Shown here: in pieces, positions 34,940-43,787 of the stretch
How positions within the stretch are numbered: the first letter of the stretch is position 1
Layout of the letters: each line of letters starts with the position of its first letter
NCBI GenBank assembly: GCA_902491795.1
Contig: CABUIX010000006.1
Coordinates: 1-55,155 of the forward strand
DNA from: an uncultured Bacteroidales bacterium
GTDB lineage: Bacteria > Bacteroidota > Bacteroidia > Bacteroidales > UBA932
Length of the DNA stretch: 55,155 nt
Direction: 5' to 3'
Program-made: the position numbers and the translations under genes
Notes under the pieces: generated by a model
The model's database searches: none
Told to the model about the DNA's origin: nothing
The model's input: the letters and a program-made list of their open reading frames with translations, nothing else

Positions 34940-36172
34940 TCAGGGTCGTTCAAGATATCGGATGCATTCGGCAACCACAAAGTTGCTTCCGCCGACATAA
35001 ACCATGCCGCCGGGAACCGCAGCCGCTTCCTGCCTTGCTATCCTTACACCTTCGGCGACGCTGGAACATATGGTGTGCTCAAGACCGGCCATAAGCTCTC
35101 CAAGCCTGTCGGCCGGAAGAGAGCGTGGAATGGCCGGTGCCACGCAGTAATATTTTGCGTTTCGGGGCATCAGCGGAAGGATCGAGTTTATGTCCTTGTC
35201 TGCCATTATTCCGAAAACGATGAACAGGGGACGTCCTGATTCTTCAAGTTTTGCAAAATTGATTTTCAGGGCTGGGGGATTATGGCCGATGTCGCATATT
35301 GTTTCGGGCAGTCCCGGCAGCCTTTCCCAGCGCCCTCGCAGTCCCGTGATTTCTGCTGCCCGGCTGATTGCGTTCAGGTCGGCCGGCTCGCCGAGAAGCT
35401 CAAGCGAGAAGAGAACGGTGTGGAGGTTCTCCGTCTGGTATGGTCCTTCAAGATCGAGGGTGAACTCGGGTTCAGGACAATCATCCGCAAAAAACAGCGG
35501 GCAGTGCACCTCGGCGGCTCTTTTCTCAAACACGTCTTCGGTTTCACTGTCCCGCGAGGCCACGACCGCCGGAACTCCAGGCTTGAATATTCCGGCCTTC
35601 TCGAAGGCGATTTCGGCTCTCGTGCCGCCGAGCAGCTTGCAGTGGTCAAGCCCTATGCTTGTGATTATGCATAGTTCGGGCGTTATTATGTTGGTGCTGT
35701 CCAGCCTCCCGCCAAGACCGGTTTCGATCACGGCAATGTCAACATTCTGGGCAGCGAACCAGCTGAAGGCGAGGCCGGTCGTTATCTCAAAGAAGGAAAG
35801 TCCTTCAAGATCATGACCGCAAATGAAATCCCAAACCTCGCGTTCCGTGATCATCCGCCATTTCCCGTCTTCTATTATCTTGGCTCTTTCCCTGAAGTCG
35901 ACAAGGTGTGGAGAGGTATAAAGTCCTACTCTGTACCCGTTTGCGGCGAGGGCCGCGGCGAGCATCGAGCATACCGATCCTTTGCCGTTCGTGCCTGCCA
36001 CGTGGACGGACTTGAATTCAGTCCATGGGTGGCCCAATTCGTCGTCAAACTTCATCATGCCCTCCAGCCCGGGCTTGTAGGCACCGGATGTGAATCCGGC
36101 CTTTTGTACGCTGGGATGCCTGGCGAACAGTTCGTCAAGCATTTTTCCGTAATTTTTCGTGTTGAATTCCAT
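34940..36172 (-). CDS. folC: Bifunctional folylpolyglutamate / dihydrofolate synthase
   Basis: Adds glutamate to dihydropteroate and to folates, using ATP. The Mur-ligase P-loop VAGTNGKGSVCSML is near residue 62, the N-terminal NYGKMLDELFARHP matches family starts, and IETGLGGRLDSTNII near 150 is diagnostic. Length 410 aa. The start is ATG 36172 (MEFNTKNYGKML) with a promoter 16 bases upstream. It is the first gene of a two-gene unit with the alpha-2-macroglobulin. Confidence 0.95.
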   Translation of the reverse strand: MEFNTKNYGKMLDELFARHPSVQKAGFTSGAYKPGLEGMMKFDDELGHPWTEFKSVHVAGTNGKGSVCSMLAAALAANGYRVGLYTSPHLVDFRERAKIIEDGKWRMITEREVWDFICGHDLEGLSFFEITTGLAFSWFAAQNVDIAVIETGLGGRLDSTNIITPELCIITSIGLDHCKLLGGTRAEIAFEKAGIFKPGVPAVVASRDSETEDVFEKRAAEVHCPLFFADDCPEPEFTLDLEGPYQTENLHTVLFSLELLGEPADLNAISRAAEITGLRGRWERLPGLPETICDIGHNPPALKINFAKLEESGRPLFIVFGIMADKDINSILPLMPRNAKYYCVAPAIPRSLPADRLGELMAGLEHTICSSVAEGVRIARQEAAAVPGGMVYVGGSNFVVAECIRYLERP

Positions 36173-36187
36173 AGTTGCAACTGAAGA

Positions 36188-36219
36188 CAAATTTAGTTAA
36201 TTTTACACGCCGAAACCAA
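36188..36219 (-). promoter_or_regulatory. Promoter of folC
   Basis: TAAATTTG (36188-36195) is a perfect -7 box on the minus strand, with TTG at 36217-36219 separated by 21 bp. The divergent gene at 36228 must have its promoter in the same 55 bp; TAATTTTAC near 36197 on the plus strand is a possible weak -7 box. Confidence 0.65.
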
Positions 36220-36227
36220 TTAAATCA

Positions 36228-37352
36228 ATGTCAGAAAAAGCATTCGCGCTGAATTCCCATTATGTGATCGACGGTATCCGGCAGGAATTGACGCCTGCGC
36301 AGATTCTTGACGCACTCACCGAGAATGCCGCACCGTCTGCAGGCAGGGATGATTCAGGAGTTACCCTGGTCGATGAGACGGTTGATCCTGAAGTCCGCTC
36401 AACGGAGCCGGAAGGCGGGGACATTGCCGAGTATCTTGCTGCCGTGCGCGCATGTTCGAGGAAGCTTCCGCTGTCTTGCATGGACTCATATACGCGCTGC
36501 GGAATCGCCTCGGCATTGATTGATTCAATGTGGCGCCGCGGCCATTTCCGGATTGGCGACCTGCTTCTGGACGTGCACTGGAGATGGAATGAAAGGCCGG
36601 TGGGAGCTATGGCGGCATTTTATGATTCCGTGAAAGCGGCAGCCGATTATGTGGACTCTCTTGATCTTAGGTTCAGCCATTACAGGTATTCAAGAACTTC
36701 GGGATCCCCTTCAGTCAGTTTCAAGGTGGTGCTTGGCGATGATGAACCAGGCGACGAGGCTATCGCTGCGGATGCGGCGCGCGCTGACGACGCGAGCATG
36801 CTGGATGGCAGGGTATGTCCTGACATGCTGTTTCCGGACAGCCGAAGCTGGATAATATATATTCCTTTTGATTCTTCGGAGTATTGTCTGGGCGGTTCTC
36901 TTTTGGCTCAGACCTTGGGCCTGGGAGGCGCGGCGCCGCAAATTGAAGATTCGGATTATTTTCTTGACAGCTACGAGGTTGTCCGCGAATTTTCGGAAGA
37001 CGGCATTCTGCTCTCTGCCGCCACTGTCGGCGAAGGCGGCCTGTTGACGGCCGCTGGGCGCATGTCGCGCGGTGGCGTCGGTGCGGATCTGGACATTTCT
37101 GACCTGCTCCATTCCGCCGGCGAAACGAACGCCGCCAAGGTTCTGTTCGCCGAAGTCCCCGGGGCTCTGATCCAGGTCAGAGATTCTGACTTTGACTATG
37201 TCGACGCCGAACTGCTGCTTCAGGACGTGGTGTATTTCCCCCTGGGCCACCCGAATGCAGAAAGAGAGAAGGTGACCGTTGAGGCTTCGGCGAAGTCCCG
37301 TATACAGACCATTCTCGAATCCCTTATGCAGAATGCTGAAGGGGAGGACTAA
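36228..37352 (+). CDS. Unknown protein with PurM/PurL-like C-terminal features
   Basis: A 374-aa acidic soluble protein with no signal peptide or membrane segment. I do not recognise it with certainty. The C-terminal half resembles the second domain of AIR-synthase/FGAM-synthase folds: SYEVVREFSEDGILLSAATVGEGGLLTAAGRMS near residue 240 and KVLFAEVPGALIQVRDSDFDYVDAELL near 305. The ATP-binding signature of PurM is not evident in the N-terminal half, so purine synthesis itself is unlikely. It lies 16 bp upstream of the PhoH gene and is probably transcribed with it. Confidence 0.65.
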   Translation: MSEKAFALNSHYVIDGIRQELTPAQILDALTENAAPSAGRDDSGVTLVDETVDPEVRSTEPEGGDIAEYLAAVRACSRKLPLSCMDSYTRCGIASALIDSMWRRGHFRIGDLLLDVHWRWNERPVGAMAAFYDSVKAAADYVDSLDLRFSHYRYSRTSGSPSVSFKVVLGDDEPGDEAIAADAARADDASMLDGRVCPDMLFPDSRSWIIYIPFDSSEYCLGGSLLAQTLGLGGAAPQIEDSDYFLDSYEVVREFSEDGILLSAATVGEGGLLTAAGRMSRGGVGADLDISDLLHSAGETNAAKVLFAEVPGALIQVRDSDFDYVDAELLLQDVVYFPLGHPNAEREKVTVEASAKSRIQTILESLMQNAEGED

Positions 37353-37368
37353 AAAAATATGATTAGAT

Positions 37369-38709
37369 ATGGGCAAACCGAAAATCTTTGTGCTGGATAC
37401 AAATGTTATTCTGCACGACCATATGGCCATACGCCATTTCCAGGACAATAACCTCGTGATTCCCATTGCCGTGATCGAGGAACTGGACAAGTTCAAGAAG
37501 GGCAACGACACTCTTGCGTACAATGCCCGCGGGTTTGTGCGTGACATTGACAAGATTGCCCAGGGAAAGACCTTTGCCGGAGGAGGACTGCCGATAGGCA
37601 AGGGACTGGGGACTATCAAGATAGAGCCGAACCATCCTTTCCCTGAGAAATATGCCGACATGTTCTCCGACGACATTCCGGACCACCGCATCCTTTCGAC
37701 CGCCATGTGGGTAAGGGACAACAACCCCGGGACTTTCGTTGCATTGGTCACGAAGGATGTGAACCTGAGGATCAAGGCGAAGGCCGTTGGGATGGAGGTC
37801 CAGGATTATCTTACTGACAGGGTCGAGGACGAAAGGGTGGAAAATACCCTGAAGGAGGTTCAGGAACTTACTTTGGACAATTCTCTGATGCAGGCCATTT
37901 CGTATGGACCGGAGACGTCTCTTGACTGGAAGCAGGTCTGTGCTGAGCGTCCGCTTCCCAATCAGATATACAGGTTCAGGTGGAAGCAGTCCGAGAAGGG
38001 TGCAGTATGTGCGAGGTTCGATGAAGACAGAAACAGGATAGTGCTGATACGCAGCCGAGAGGCATACGGCATACGGCCGCGCAACGATGAGCAGATGATA
38101 GCCCTTGACGCGCTCCTGAATCCCAAGATAGAACTGGTGTCACTTACCGGAGGTGCCGGTACCGGAAAGACTCTTCTGGCTCTTGCCGCCGCGCTTGAAC
38201 AGGAACGCGAATATGAGCAGATAATCCTGTCGCGTCCTGCCGTGGTGCTGGGGAATCAGGATCTGGGCTTCCTTCCGGGAGACCAGAAGGCCAAGATGGG
38301 TCCGTTCCTGCAGCCTCTCATGGACAATCTCAATGTTATAAAGGGCCAGTTCCGCCCCACCTCAAAAGAGGCTCAGAGGATAGAGGGAATGCTGAGCCAG
38401 GAGAAGCTGATAATTGAACCGCTGGCATATATTCGCGGAAGAAGTCTCGGCAAATGTTATTTTATTATCGACGAGGCCCAGAACCTTACGCCTCATGAAA
38501 TGAAGACAATCATAACAAGGGCGGGGGAAGGTACCAAGATGGTCTTTACCGGTGACATTTTCCAAATAGACCAGCCGTATCTCGACCAGTGGTCCAACGG
38601 CTTGACACATCTTGGGGAGAAGATGGCCGGGCAGAAACTTTTCGAACACGTTTTCCTCCGCAAGGGAGAGCGCAGCGAACTTTCTGAACTGGCGGCAAAG
38701 TTGCTATAA
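37369..38709 (+). CDS. PhoH-family protein: PIN nuclease domain plus PhoH ATPase
   Basis: A 446-aa PIN-PhoH (PhoH2-type) protein, a likely RNA helicase-RNase. The PIN domain (residues 1-140) begins KIFVLDTNVILHD and has acidic residues at DHRILS and the later DVNLRIKAKA segment. The PhoH ATPase (from about residue 240) has Walker A TGGAGTGKTLLALA and Walker B FIIDEAQNLTPHEMKTIITRAG, with MVFTGD. It follows the PurM-like unknown closely. Confidence 0.93.
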   Translation: MGKPKIFVLDTNVILHDHMAIRHFQDNNLVIPIAVIEELDKFKKGNDTLAYNARGFVRDIDKIAQGKTFAGGGLPIGKGLGTIKIEPNHPFPEKYADMFSDDIPDHRILSTAMWVRDNNPGTFVALVTKDVNLRIKAKAVGMEVQDYLTDRVEDERVENTLKEVQELTLDNSLMQAISYGPETSLDWKQVCAERPLPNQIYRFRWKQSEKGAVCARFDEDRNRIVLIRSREAYGIRPRNDEQMIALDALLNPKIELVSLTGGAGTGKTLLALAAALEQEREYEQIILSRPAVVLGNQDLGFLPGDQKAKMGPFLQPLMDNLNVIKGQFRPTSKEAQRIEGMLSQEKLIIEPLAYIRGRSLGKCYFIIDEAQNLTPHEMKTIITRAGEGTKMVFTGDIFQIDQPYLDQWSNGLTHLGEKMAGQKLFEHVFLRKGERSELSELAAKLL

Positions 38710-38759
38710 TCATAATTTTATAATAAATTCGCAGTCTATTTTTTGGAAATCTATTCAAA

Positions 38760-41486
38760 ATGTTTGAAACAAAGAAAAGAGTCTACCGTTTCGGCGCCAA
38801 GATGGCCGAAGGCGATGGCTCAATGCGGGAGCTCCTTGGAGGAAAGGGAGCGAATTTGGCCGAGATGAACAAGCTCGGCATGCCGGTTCCGGCAGGTTTT
38901 ACCATCACTACTGATTGCTGCGCTGAATATTATGCGCTGGGAGGCGGTTATACCGATGAACTCAAGCTCCAGGTCAAGGAGGCCCTCGAGGCCACCGAGA
39001 AGATCATGGGCATGAAGTTCGGTGATCCGAAGAATCCCTTGCTCGTAAGTTGCCGCTCCGGAGCAAGAAGCTCCATGCCCGGAATGATGGACACCATCCT
39101 GAACATCGGCCTTTGCTCGGCAACCATTCCTGGAATGATCGCAAAGACCAATAATCCCAGGTTCGTCTATGATGCGTATCGCCGTCTCATCATGATGTAT
39201 TCTGATGTCGTGATGGAAAAGGCCGAGGGAATAGAGCCTGAGGACGGACAGGGAATACGCCAGCAGCTTGACCGCATGATGAGTGAGCTGAAGGAGGCCA
39301 AGGGCTATACTTCCGATACCGAAATCACGGCTGACGAGCTCAAGGAGCTTTGCGAGAAGTTCAAGGTAAAAGTGAAGGATGTTCTCGGCGTTGAGTTCCC
39401 TGACAACGCGATTGACCAGCTGTGGGGCTCAATTGGAGGTGTGTTCAAGTCCTGGAACGGCAAACGCGCAATTGCATACCGCAAGATAGAGAAGATCCCC
39501 GATGACTGGGGCACTGCCGTCAACGTCATGGCCATGGTTTTCGGAAACATGGGCAATACCTCGGCAACTGGAGTGGCTTTCTCGCGCAACCCTGCAACAG
39601 GAGACAACAGGTTCTACGGAGAATGGCTGATCAATGCCCAGGGAGAGGATGTCGTTGCCGGAATCCGTACTCCGAATCCGCTCAACGAGGCAACAAAGAA
39701 CGAGCACAACAAGAATCTTGAATCTCTTGAGAAGGCCATGCCGGATGTTTATGCCGAGCTTGACGATATCCGCAAGAAACTGGAGGAGCATTTCCATGAC
39801 ATGCAGGACATCGAGTTCACGATTCAGGAGGGCAAGCTTTGGATGCTGCAGTGCCGGATAGGCAAGCGTACAGGTCTGGCTGCTATTCAGATGGCAATGG
39901 ACATGCTTTCGGAAGGCATGATAGATGAGAAGACCGCCGTTATGCGCGTCTCTCCCTCTCAGCTTGACGAGATTCTTCACCCCGTACTCAATACGGCTGC
40001 CGAGAAGACTGCCAAGGTTGTGGCCCAGGGCCTTCCTGCGTCTCCGGGCGGAGCTGTCGGAACGATTGTGTTTACCCCAGAAGCCGCTGTCGCTGCAGCG
40101 AAAGACGGAGAGAAAGTCATTCTGGTACGTGAGGAGACATCCCCTGAAGATATTGAAGGAATGCGTGCATCTGCCGGTATCCTGACTGCACGTGGAGGAA
40201 TGACATCGCATGCTGCCCTTGTCGCTCGTGGATGGGGCAAGTGCTGCATTGTCGGCTGTGAGGCCATGAAGATTGATCTTGCTGCCAAGACGATGACGTT
40301 TGCCGGCAGCCCCAAGGTCTACAAAGAGGGAGACTGGCTTTCCCTCAACGGATCCAAGGGTGTTGTTTATGCCACGAAGATAGATACTGTCGATGCGAGT
40401 GAGAATCCTTTGTTCGTAAGGTTCATGAGCATTGTTGACAAGTATCGCCGTCTCGGTGTACGCACTAATGCCGATACTCCTGAAGATGCCCAGCGTGCCC
40501 TTAAGTTCGGAGCCGAGGGAATCGGACTTTTCCGTATCGAGCATATGTTCTATGGTGAGAATTCTGAAGTCCCTCTCGCCAAGCTGCGCAAAATGATTCT
40601 CAGCACCACTGACGAGGAGCGCAAGGCTGCGCTTGCGGAACTTGAGCCTTTCATCAAGGCGTCCGTGAAGAGCACTCTCCGCATCATGGACGGGAAGCCT
40701 GTCGTTTTCCGTCTGCTTGATCCTCCTCTGCATGAATTCGTCCCCAAGACCAAGGAAAAGGAGAGCGAGGTGGCAAATGAGCTCGGAATCAGTGTGGCTG
40801 AAGTTGAAAGAAGAAGCGAAAGCCTGCGCGAGGTCAATCCCATGATGGGTCTGCGCGGTGTCCGTCTGCATGTGGCTTATCCTCTCATTGCAGAGACTCA
40901 GTACCGTGCTATTTTCACGGCTGTTGAGGAACTTCTCAAGGAAGGCTACAATCCGCAGCCGGAAATCATGATTCCTGTCACGGTTTCCGCAAGGGAACTC
41001 AGTTTCCAGAAGGCTATCTGTGATCGTGTGAAAAGTGAAGTTGAGGCTCATTCGGACCAGACCATCGAGTATCACTTCGGAACGATGATCGAGATTCCCC
41101 GTGCTGCTCTAACCGGAGAGAGGATGGCACGTACCGCTGAATTCTTCTCTTTCGGAACCAATGACCTTACCCAGATGACTCTCGGCTTTTCACGAGACGA
41201 TGTCGGAACCTTCATGGGTGACTATCTCGGTCACAAGATCCTTGATGCCGATCCGTTCCAGACCATAGATACCAAGGGTGTCGGAAAGCTGGTGGAGTAC
41301 GGAGTCCAGGCTGGACGCGGAAGACGCGCTGACCTGAAATGCGGGGTCTGCGGTGAGCACGGAGGTGATCCTGATTCCATCAAGTTCTTCAACAAGATAG
41401 GCATCGATTACGTCAGCTGCTCTCCTTATAGAGTCCCCATCGCGCGACTCGCTGCGGCGCAGGCTGCAATCGAGCAGAGCAACTGA
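38760..41486 (+). CDS. ppdK: Pyruvate, phosphate dikinase
   Basis: Interconverts pyruvate + ATP + Pi with phosphoenolpyruvate + AMP + PPi; in anaerobes it links glycolysis and gluconeogenesis. The ATP-grasp domain is at the N terminus (GGKGANLAEMNKLGMPVPAGFTI), the swivelling phosphohistidine domain near residue 480 has TARGGMTSHAALVARGWGK with the catalytic His, and the C-terminal PEP domain ends with LKCGVCGEHGGDP with the catalytic Cys. Length 908 aa is normal. It is followed by a clear terminator. Its upstream region (38710-38759) is AT-rich with no certain promoter. Confidence 0.97.
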   Translation: MFETKKRVYRFGAKMAEGDGSMRELLGGKGANLAEMNKLGMPVPAGFTITTDCCAEYYALGGGYTDELKLQVKEALEATEKIMGMKFGDPKNPLLVSCRSGARSSMPGMMDTILNIGLCSATIPGMIAKTNNPRFVYDAYRRLIMMYSDVVMEKAEGIEPEDGQGIRQQLDRMMSELKEAKGYTSDTEITADELKELCEKFKVKVKDVLGVEFPDNAIDQLWGSIGGVFKSWNGKRAIAYRKIEKIPDDWGTAVNVMAMVFGNMGNTSATGVAFSRNPATGDNRFYGEWLINAQGEDVVAGIRTPNPLNEATKNEHNKNLESLEKAMPDVYAELDDIRKKLEEHFHDMQDIEFTIQEGKLWMLQCRIGKRTGLAAIQMAMDMLSEGMIDEKTAVMRVSPSQLDEILHPVLNTAAEKTAKVVAQGLPASPGGAVGTIVFTPEAAVAAAKDGEKVILVREETSPEDIEGMRASAGILTARGGMTSHAALVARGWGKCCIVGCEAMKIDLAAKTMTFAGSPKVYKEGDWLSLNGSKGVVYATKIDTVDASENPLFVRFMSIVDKYRRLGVRTNADTPEDAQRALKFGAEGIGLFRIEHMFYGENSEVPLAKLRKMILSTTDEERKAALAELEPFIKASVKSTLRIMDGKPVVFRLLDPPLHEFVPKTKEKESEVANELGISVAEVERRSESLREVNPMMGLRGVRLHVAYPLIAETQYRAIFTAVEELLKEGYNPQPEIMIPVTVSARELSFQKAICDRVKSEVEAHSDQTIEYHFGTMIEIPRAALTGERMARTAEFFSFGTNDLTQMTLGFSRDDVGTFMGDYLGHKILDADPFQTIDTKGVGKLVEYGVQAGRGRRADLKCGVCGEHGGDPDSIKFFNKIGIDYVSCSPYRVPIARLAAAQAAIEQSN

Positions 41487-41502
41487 GGCTGATGTCCGGA
41501 AG

Positions 41503-41540
41503 AAAATGGGACTTGCAATGAACTGCAAGCCCCATTTTTT
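41503..41540 (+). terminator. Terminator of ppdK
   Basis: A 15-bp stem with one A-C mismatch (41503-41517 with 41524-41538), a 6-base loop and a TTTTTT run. It starts 17 bases after the ppdK stop. Confidence 0.85.
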
Positions 41541-41642
41541 ATGTGAATTGTTGTCGGTGAAGTTTATAGTTGCTATCTTGATGATTGGTGCCGTAAGGTA
41601 AATGCGGCCGTATTACTGACAGTTTGAAAAGGATGCAGTATT

Positions 41643-43724
41643 ATGAAACGTTCTTCTGAAAGCAATGGAATGCCTGGCCGTCTGGCTATGTGCGTTGTCT
41701 TGTCCATGTTTCTCCTGCTCGGCCAGATGCCGGCTTTTGCCCAAAAAGAGATGGAGACCTACAATATGAACCGAGGAATAGAGGCGATGAACAATGATGA
41801 CTATTCCGCGGCCCTCGAGTCTTTTGAGGCAGAACTTGACGATGATCCTGACAACGGTTATGCCTATGCCCTCATGTCTGTCATATATTATGAGAGTGGA
41901 GAGTTGGGGCCCGCCATGTCCTCTGCGAATTATGCTCTGAAGTATCTTCCTCGCCGGGACAGGTCAATCAGGGCCATGGCATATTGTTACCGTGCTTTTG
42001 CCAGCGAGGCACTTGAAGATTATGATGCTGCCCTGTCGGATTATGCCTCTGCAATAAAGCTTTCTCCTGACGATGCGTCTTTCTATGACGGCAGGGGAGA
42101 TCTGTACTATAAACTGGGAGAATATGAGCTTTCTGACAGAGACTATCTCAAGATGGTTGAGCTGGACTCCGGCGATTACATGGGCTATATGGGACTTGCC
42201 CGAAACGCCAATGCAAGAAAAGACTTCCAGCTTGCTGCCGACATTCTTTCCAAGGTCGTAAAAATGGAGCCGGAGTATTCTTCGGGATATTCATTCAGGG
42301 CAGAGAGTTATGTAGGACTCGGAAAGTATGATGAGGCTGTCGATGACATAATATCGGCATTGTCAATTGACGGAGATGAGAAGGCCTGGTATATTCTGAC
42401 AAGCGATATACCGGCAGATTTTCAGCAGAAGGCAGTGCTGAAACTAAAGCTTCAGCAGGCGAAGAATCCTGGCGACAGTTCGTGGCCATTGTACATGGCT
42501 TTGCTTTATAAGTCACAAGGCAAGAATGGAGATGCGCTGGATTGTCTGCTCGAAGCCAATGACCGCTCGGAATTGTTTTCATATTTTATTGCTGACTGTT
42601 ACAAGTCGCTCGGGCGGCCTGAGACGGCATTGGAATACGTGAATTATTCTGTCGCGCAAGATTCTGCGGACTGTGATTATCTTACTCTCAAGGCCGGCAT
42701 CCTTCATGACTTGGACCGCGATGAGGAGGCGACGGATCTGCTGGCCTCTGTCATCGAGATTGATCCGGAGTATTATGCTGCATATTACCAGCGTGGTTTC
42801 TACCGCAAGTATGCGGGGGATGCAGACGGAGCAATAGAAGATTTCACGATGGCAATACTGATTGATCCGTCATTCGTGTATTCATATCTTGCCCGTGGCG
42901 ACATCTATGCATCCCTGGGGGATGATGACCTTGCACGTTCTGACTATCAGGAAGTGATCCAGCTTGATACGGTTCCCGAAGCGGGATCTTGTGCTTTCTA
43001 TGCATATGCTGCCCTTGGAGACGAAGATATGGCAATTGATTTCCTGAACAAAATTCTTGAGGAGAATCCAGACGATGCTGAATGCAATTATGGCGCAGCA
43101 TGTCTTTATTCCAGGATGAAGGACCAAGGACAGGCTCTTTCATATCTGCGGAGGGCTTTGGAACTTGGCTTTAGGGATTTTTGTCTGATTGCGGAAGACA
43201 GTGATCTCGACTTTGTAAGGGAATTCCCGGAATATATGCAGCTGCTTGATGAATTCAGGGGCAATATCATGGCGGCAGGAGAACCTGAGAATCATGAATT
43301 TGTCGACAAGACGGCGGAAATTCCTTTCAGACGGGATGGTGAAACTTATGTCGTTGAATGCAAGGTGAATTCTCTTCCGCTCCGCTTTGTGCTTGATACA
43401 GGTGCCAGTGATGTGTCAATATCGGATGTCGAAGCGGCATTCATGTTCAAGAACGGCTACTTGTCTTCGAGGGACGTGCGTGGCGACGGCCGGTATCTGA
43501 CTGCCGACGGCAGTGTCATTCAGGGTACAATCGTAAATTTGCGCGACATTGAATTCGCTGGCCTGCATCTCCGCAATGTCCGGGCTTCAGTGGTCAAAAG
43601 CCAGAATGCGCCCCTGTTGCTGGGCCAGTCCGTGTTGTCCCATCTCGGAAAAATTGAGATTGACACGAAAGATTCCGTAATACGGGTAAGTTACAGCGAG
43701 AAAAAAACTGATCAGTCTGAATAA
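41643..43724 (+). CDS. Exported TPR protein with C-terminal retropepsin-like aspartic protease domain
   Basis: A 693-aa protein with an N-terminal signal peptide (LAMCVVLSMFLLLGQMPAFAQ). Residues 35-530 hold about 12-14 TPR units, e.g. GIEAMNNDDYSAALESFEAELDDDP and AAYYQRGFYRKYAGDADGAIEDFTMAI. The last about 130 residues form a clan AA aspartic protease fold: FVLDTGASDVSIS with the catalytic Asp585, a flap-like YLTADGSVIQGTIVNLRDIEFAG segment and the closing LLLGQSVLSHLGKIEID. Retropepsins act as dimers, so a dimer is likely. Substrate unknown; the TPRs may present partners. Monocistronic, between two terminators; TATCTTGA near 41573 with TTG 20 bp upstream is a possible promoter. Confidence 0.88.
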   Translation: MKRSSESNGMPGRLAMCVVLSMFLLLGQMPAFAQKEMETYNMNRGIEAMNNDDYSAALESFEAELDDDPDNGYAYALMSVIYYESGELGPAMSSANYALKYLPRRDRSIRAMAYCYRAFASEALEDYDAALSDYASAIKLSPDDASFYDGRGDLYYKLGEYELSDRDYLKMVELDSGDYMGYMGLARNANARKDFQLAADILSKVVKMEPEYSSGYSFRAESYVGLGKYDEAVDDIISALSIDGDEKAWYILTSDIPADFQQKAVLKLKLQQAKNPGDSSWPLYMALLYKSQGKNGDALDCLLEANDRSELFSYFIADCYKSLGRPETALEYVNYSVAQDSADCDYLTLKAGILHDLDRDEEATDLLASVIEIDPEYYAAYYQRGFYRKYAGDADGAIEDFTMAILIDPSFVYSYLARGDIYASLGDDDLARSDYQEVIQLDTVPEAGSCAFYAYAALGDEDMAIDFLNKILEENPDDAECNYGAACLYSRMKDQGQALSYLRRALELGFRDFCLIAEDSDLDFVREFPEYMQLLDEFRGNIMAAGEPENHEFVDKTAEIPFRRDGETYVVECKVNSLPLRFVLDTGASDVSISDVEAAFMFKNGYLSSRDVRGDGRYLTADGSVIQGTIVNLRDIEFAGLHLRNVRASVVKSQNAPLLLGQSVLSHLGKIEIDTKDSVIRVSYSEKKTDQSE

Positions 43725-43766
43725 AAACAGAACGGCTGCAGCTTGCTTGCTGCAGCCGTTCTGTTT
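43725..43766. terminator. Bidirectional terminator between the TPR-protease gene and glyA
   Basis: A perfect 18-bp stem (43725-43742 with 43749-43766), 6-base loop, arms starting AAACAG and ending CTGTTT, so it can work for both convergent genes. Confidence 0.85.
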
Positions 43767-43787
43767 GCGGTTCCGTCAATGGTCGGT

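Noticed and set aside
39429..41075. A 548-codon open frame on the minus strand inside ppdK
   Set aside because: It is antisense to a full-length, well conserved pyruvate phosphate dikinase and shows no domain, signal or start context; long antisense frames arise from codon bias in highly expressed genes.
43728..43763. A tRNA-like GC-rich palindrome between the TPR-protease gene and glyA
   Set aside because: It is a single perfect hairpin with no D, anticodon or T arms; it is a terminator.
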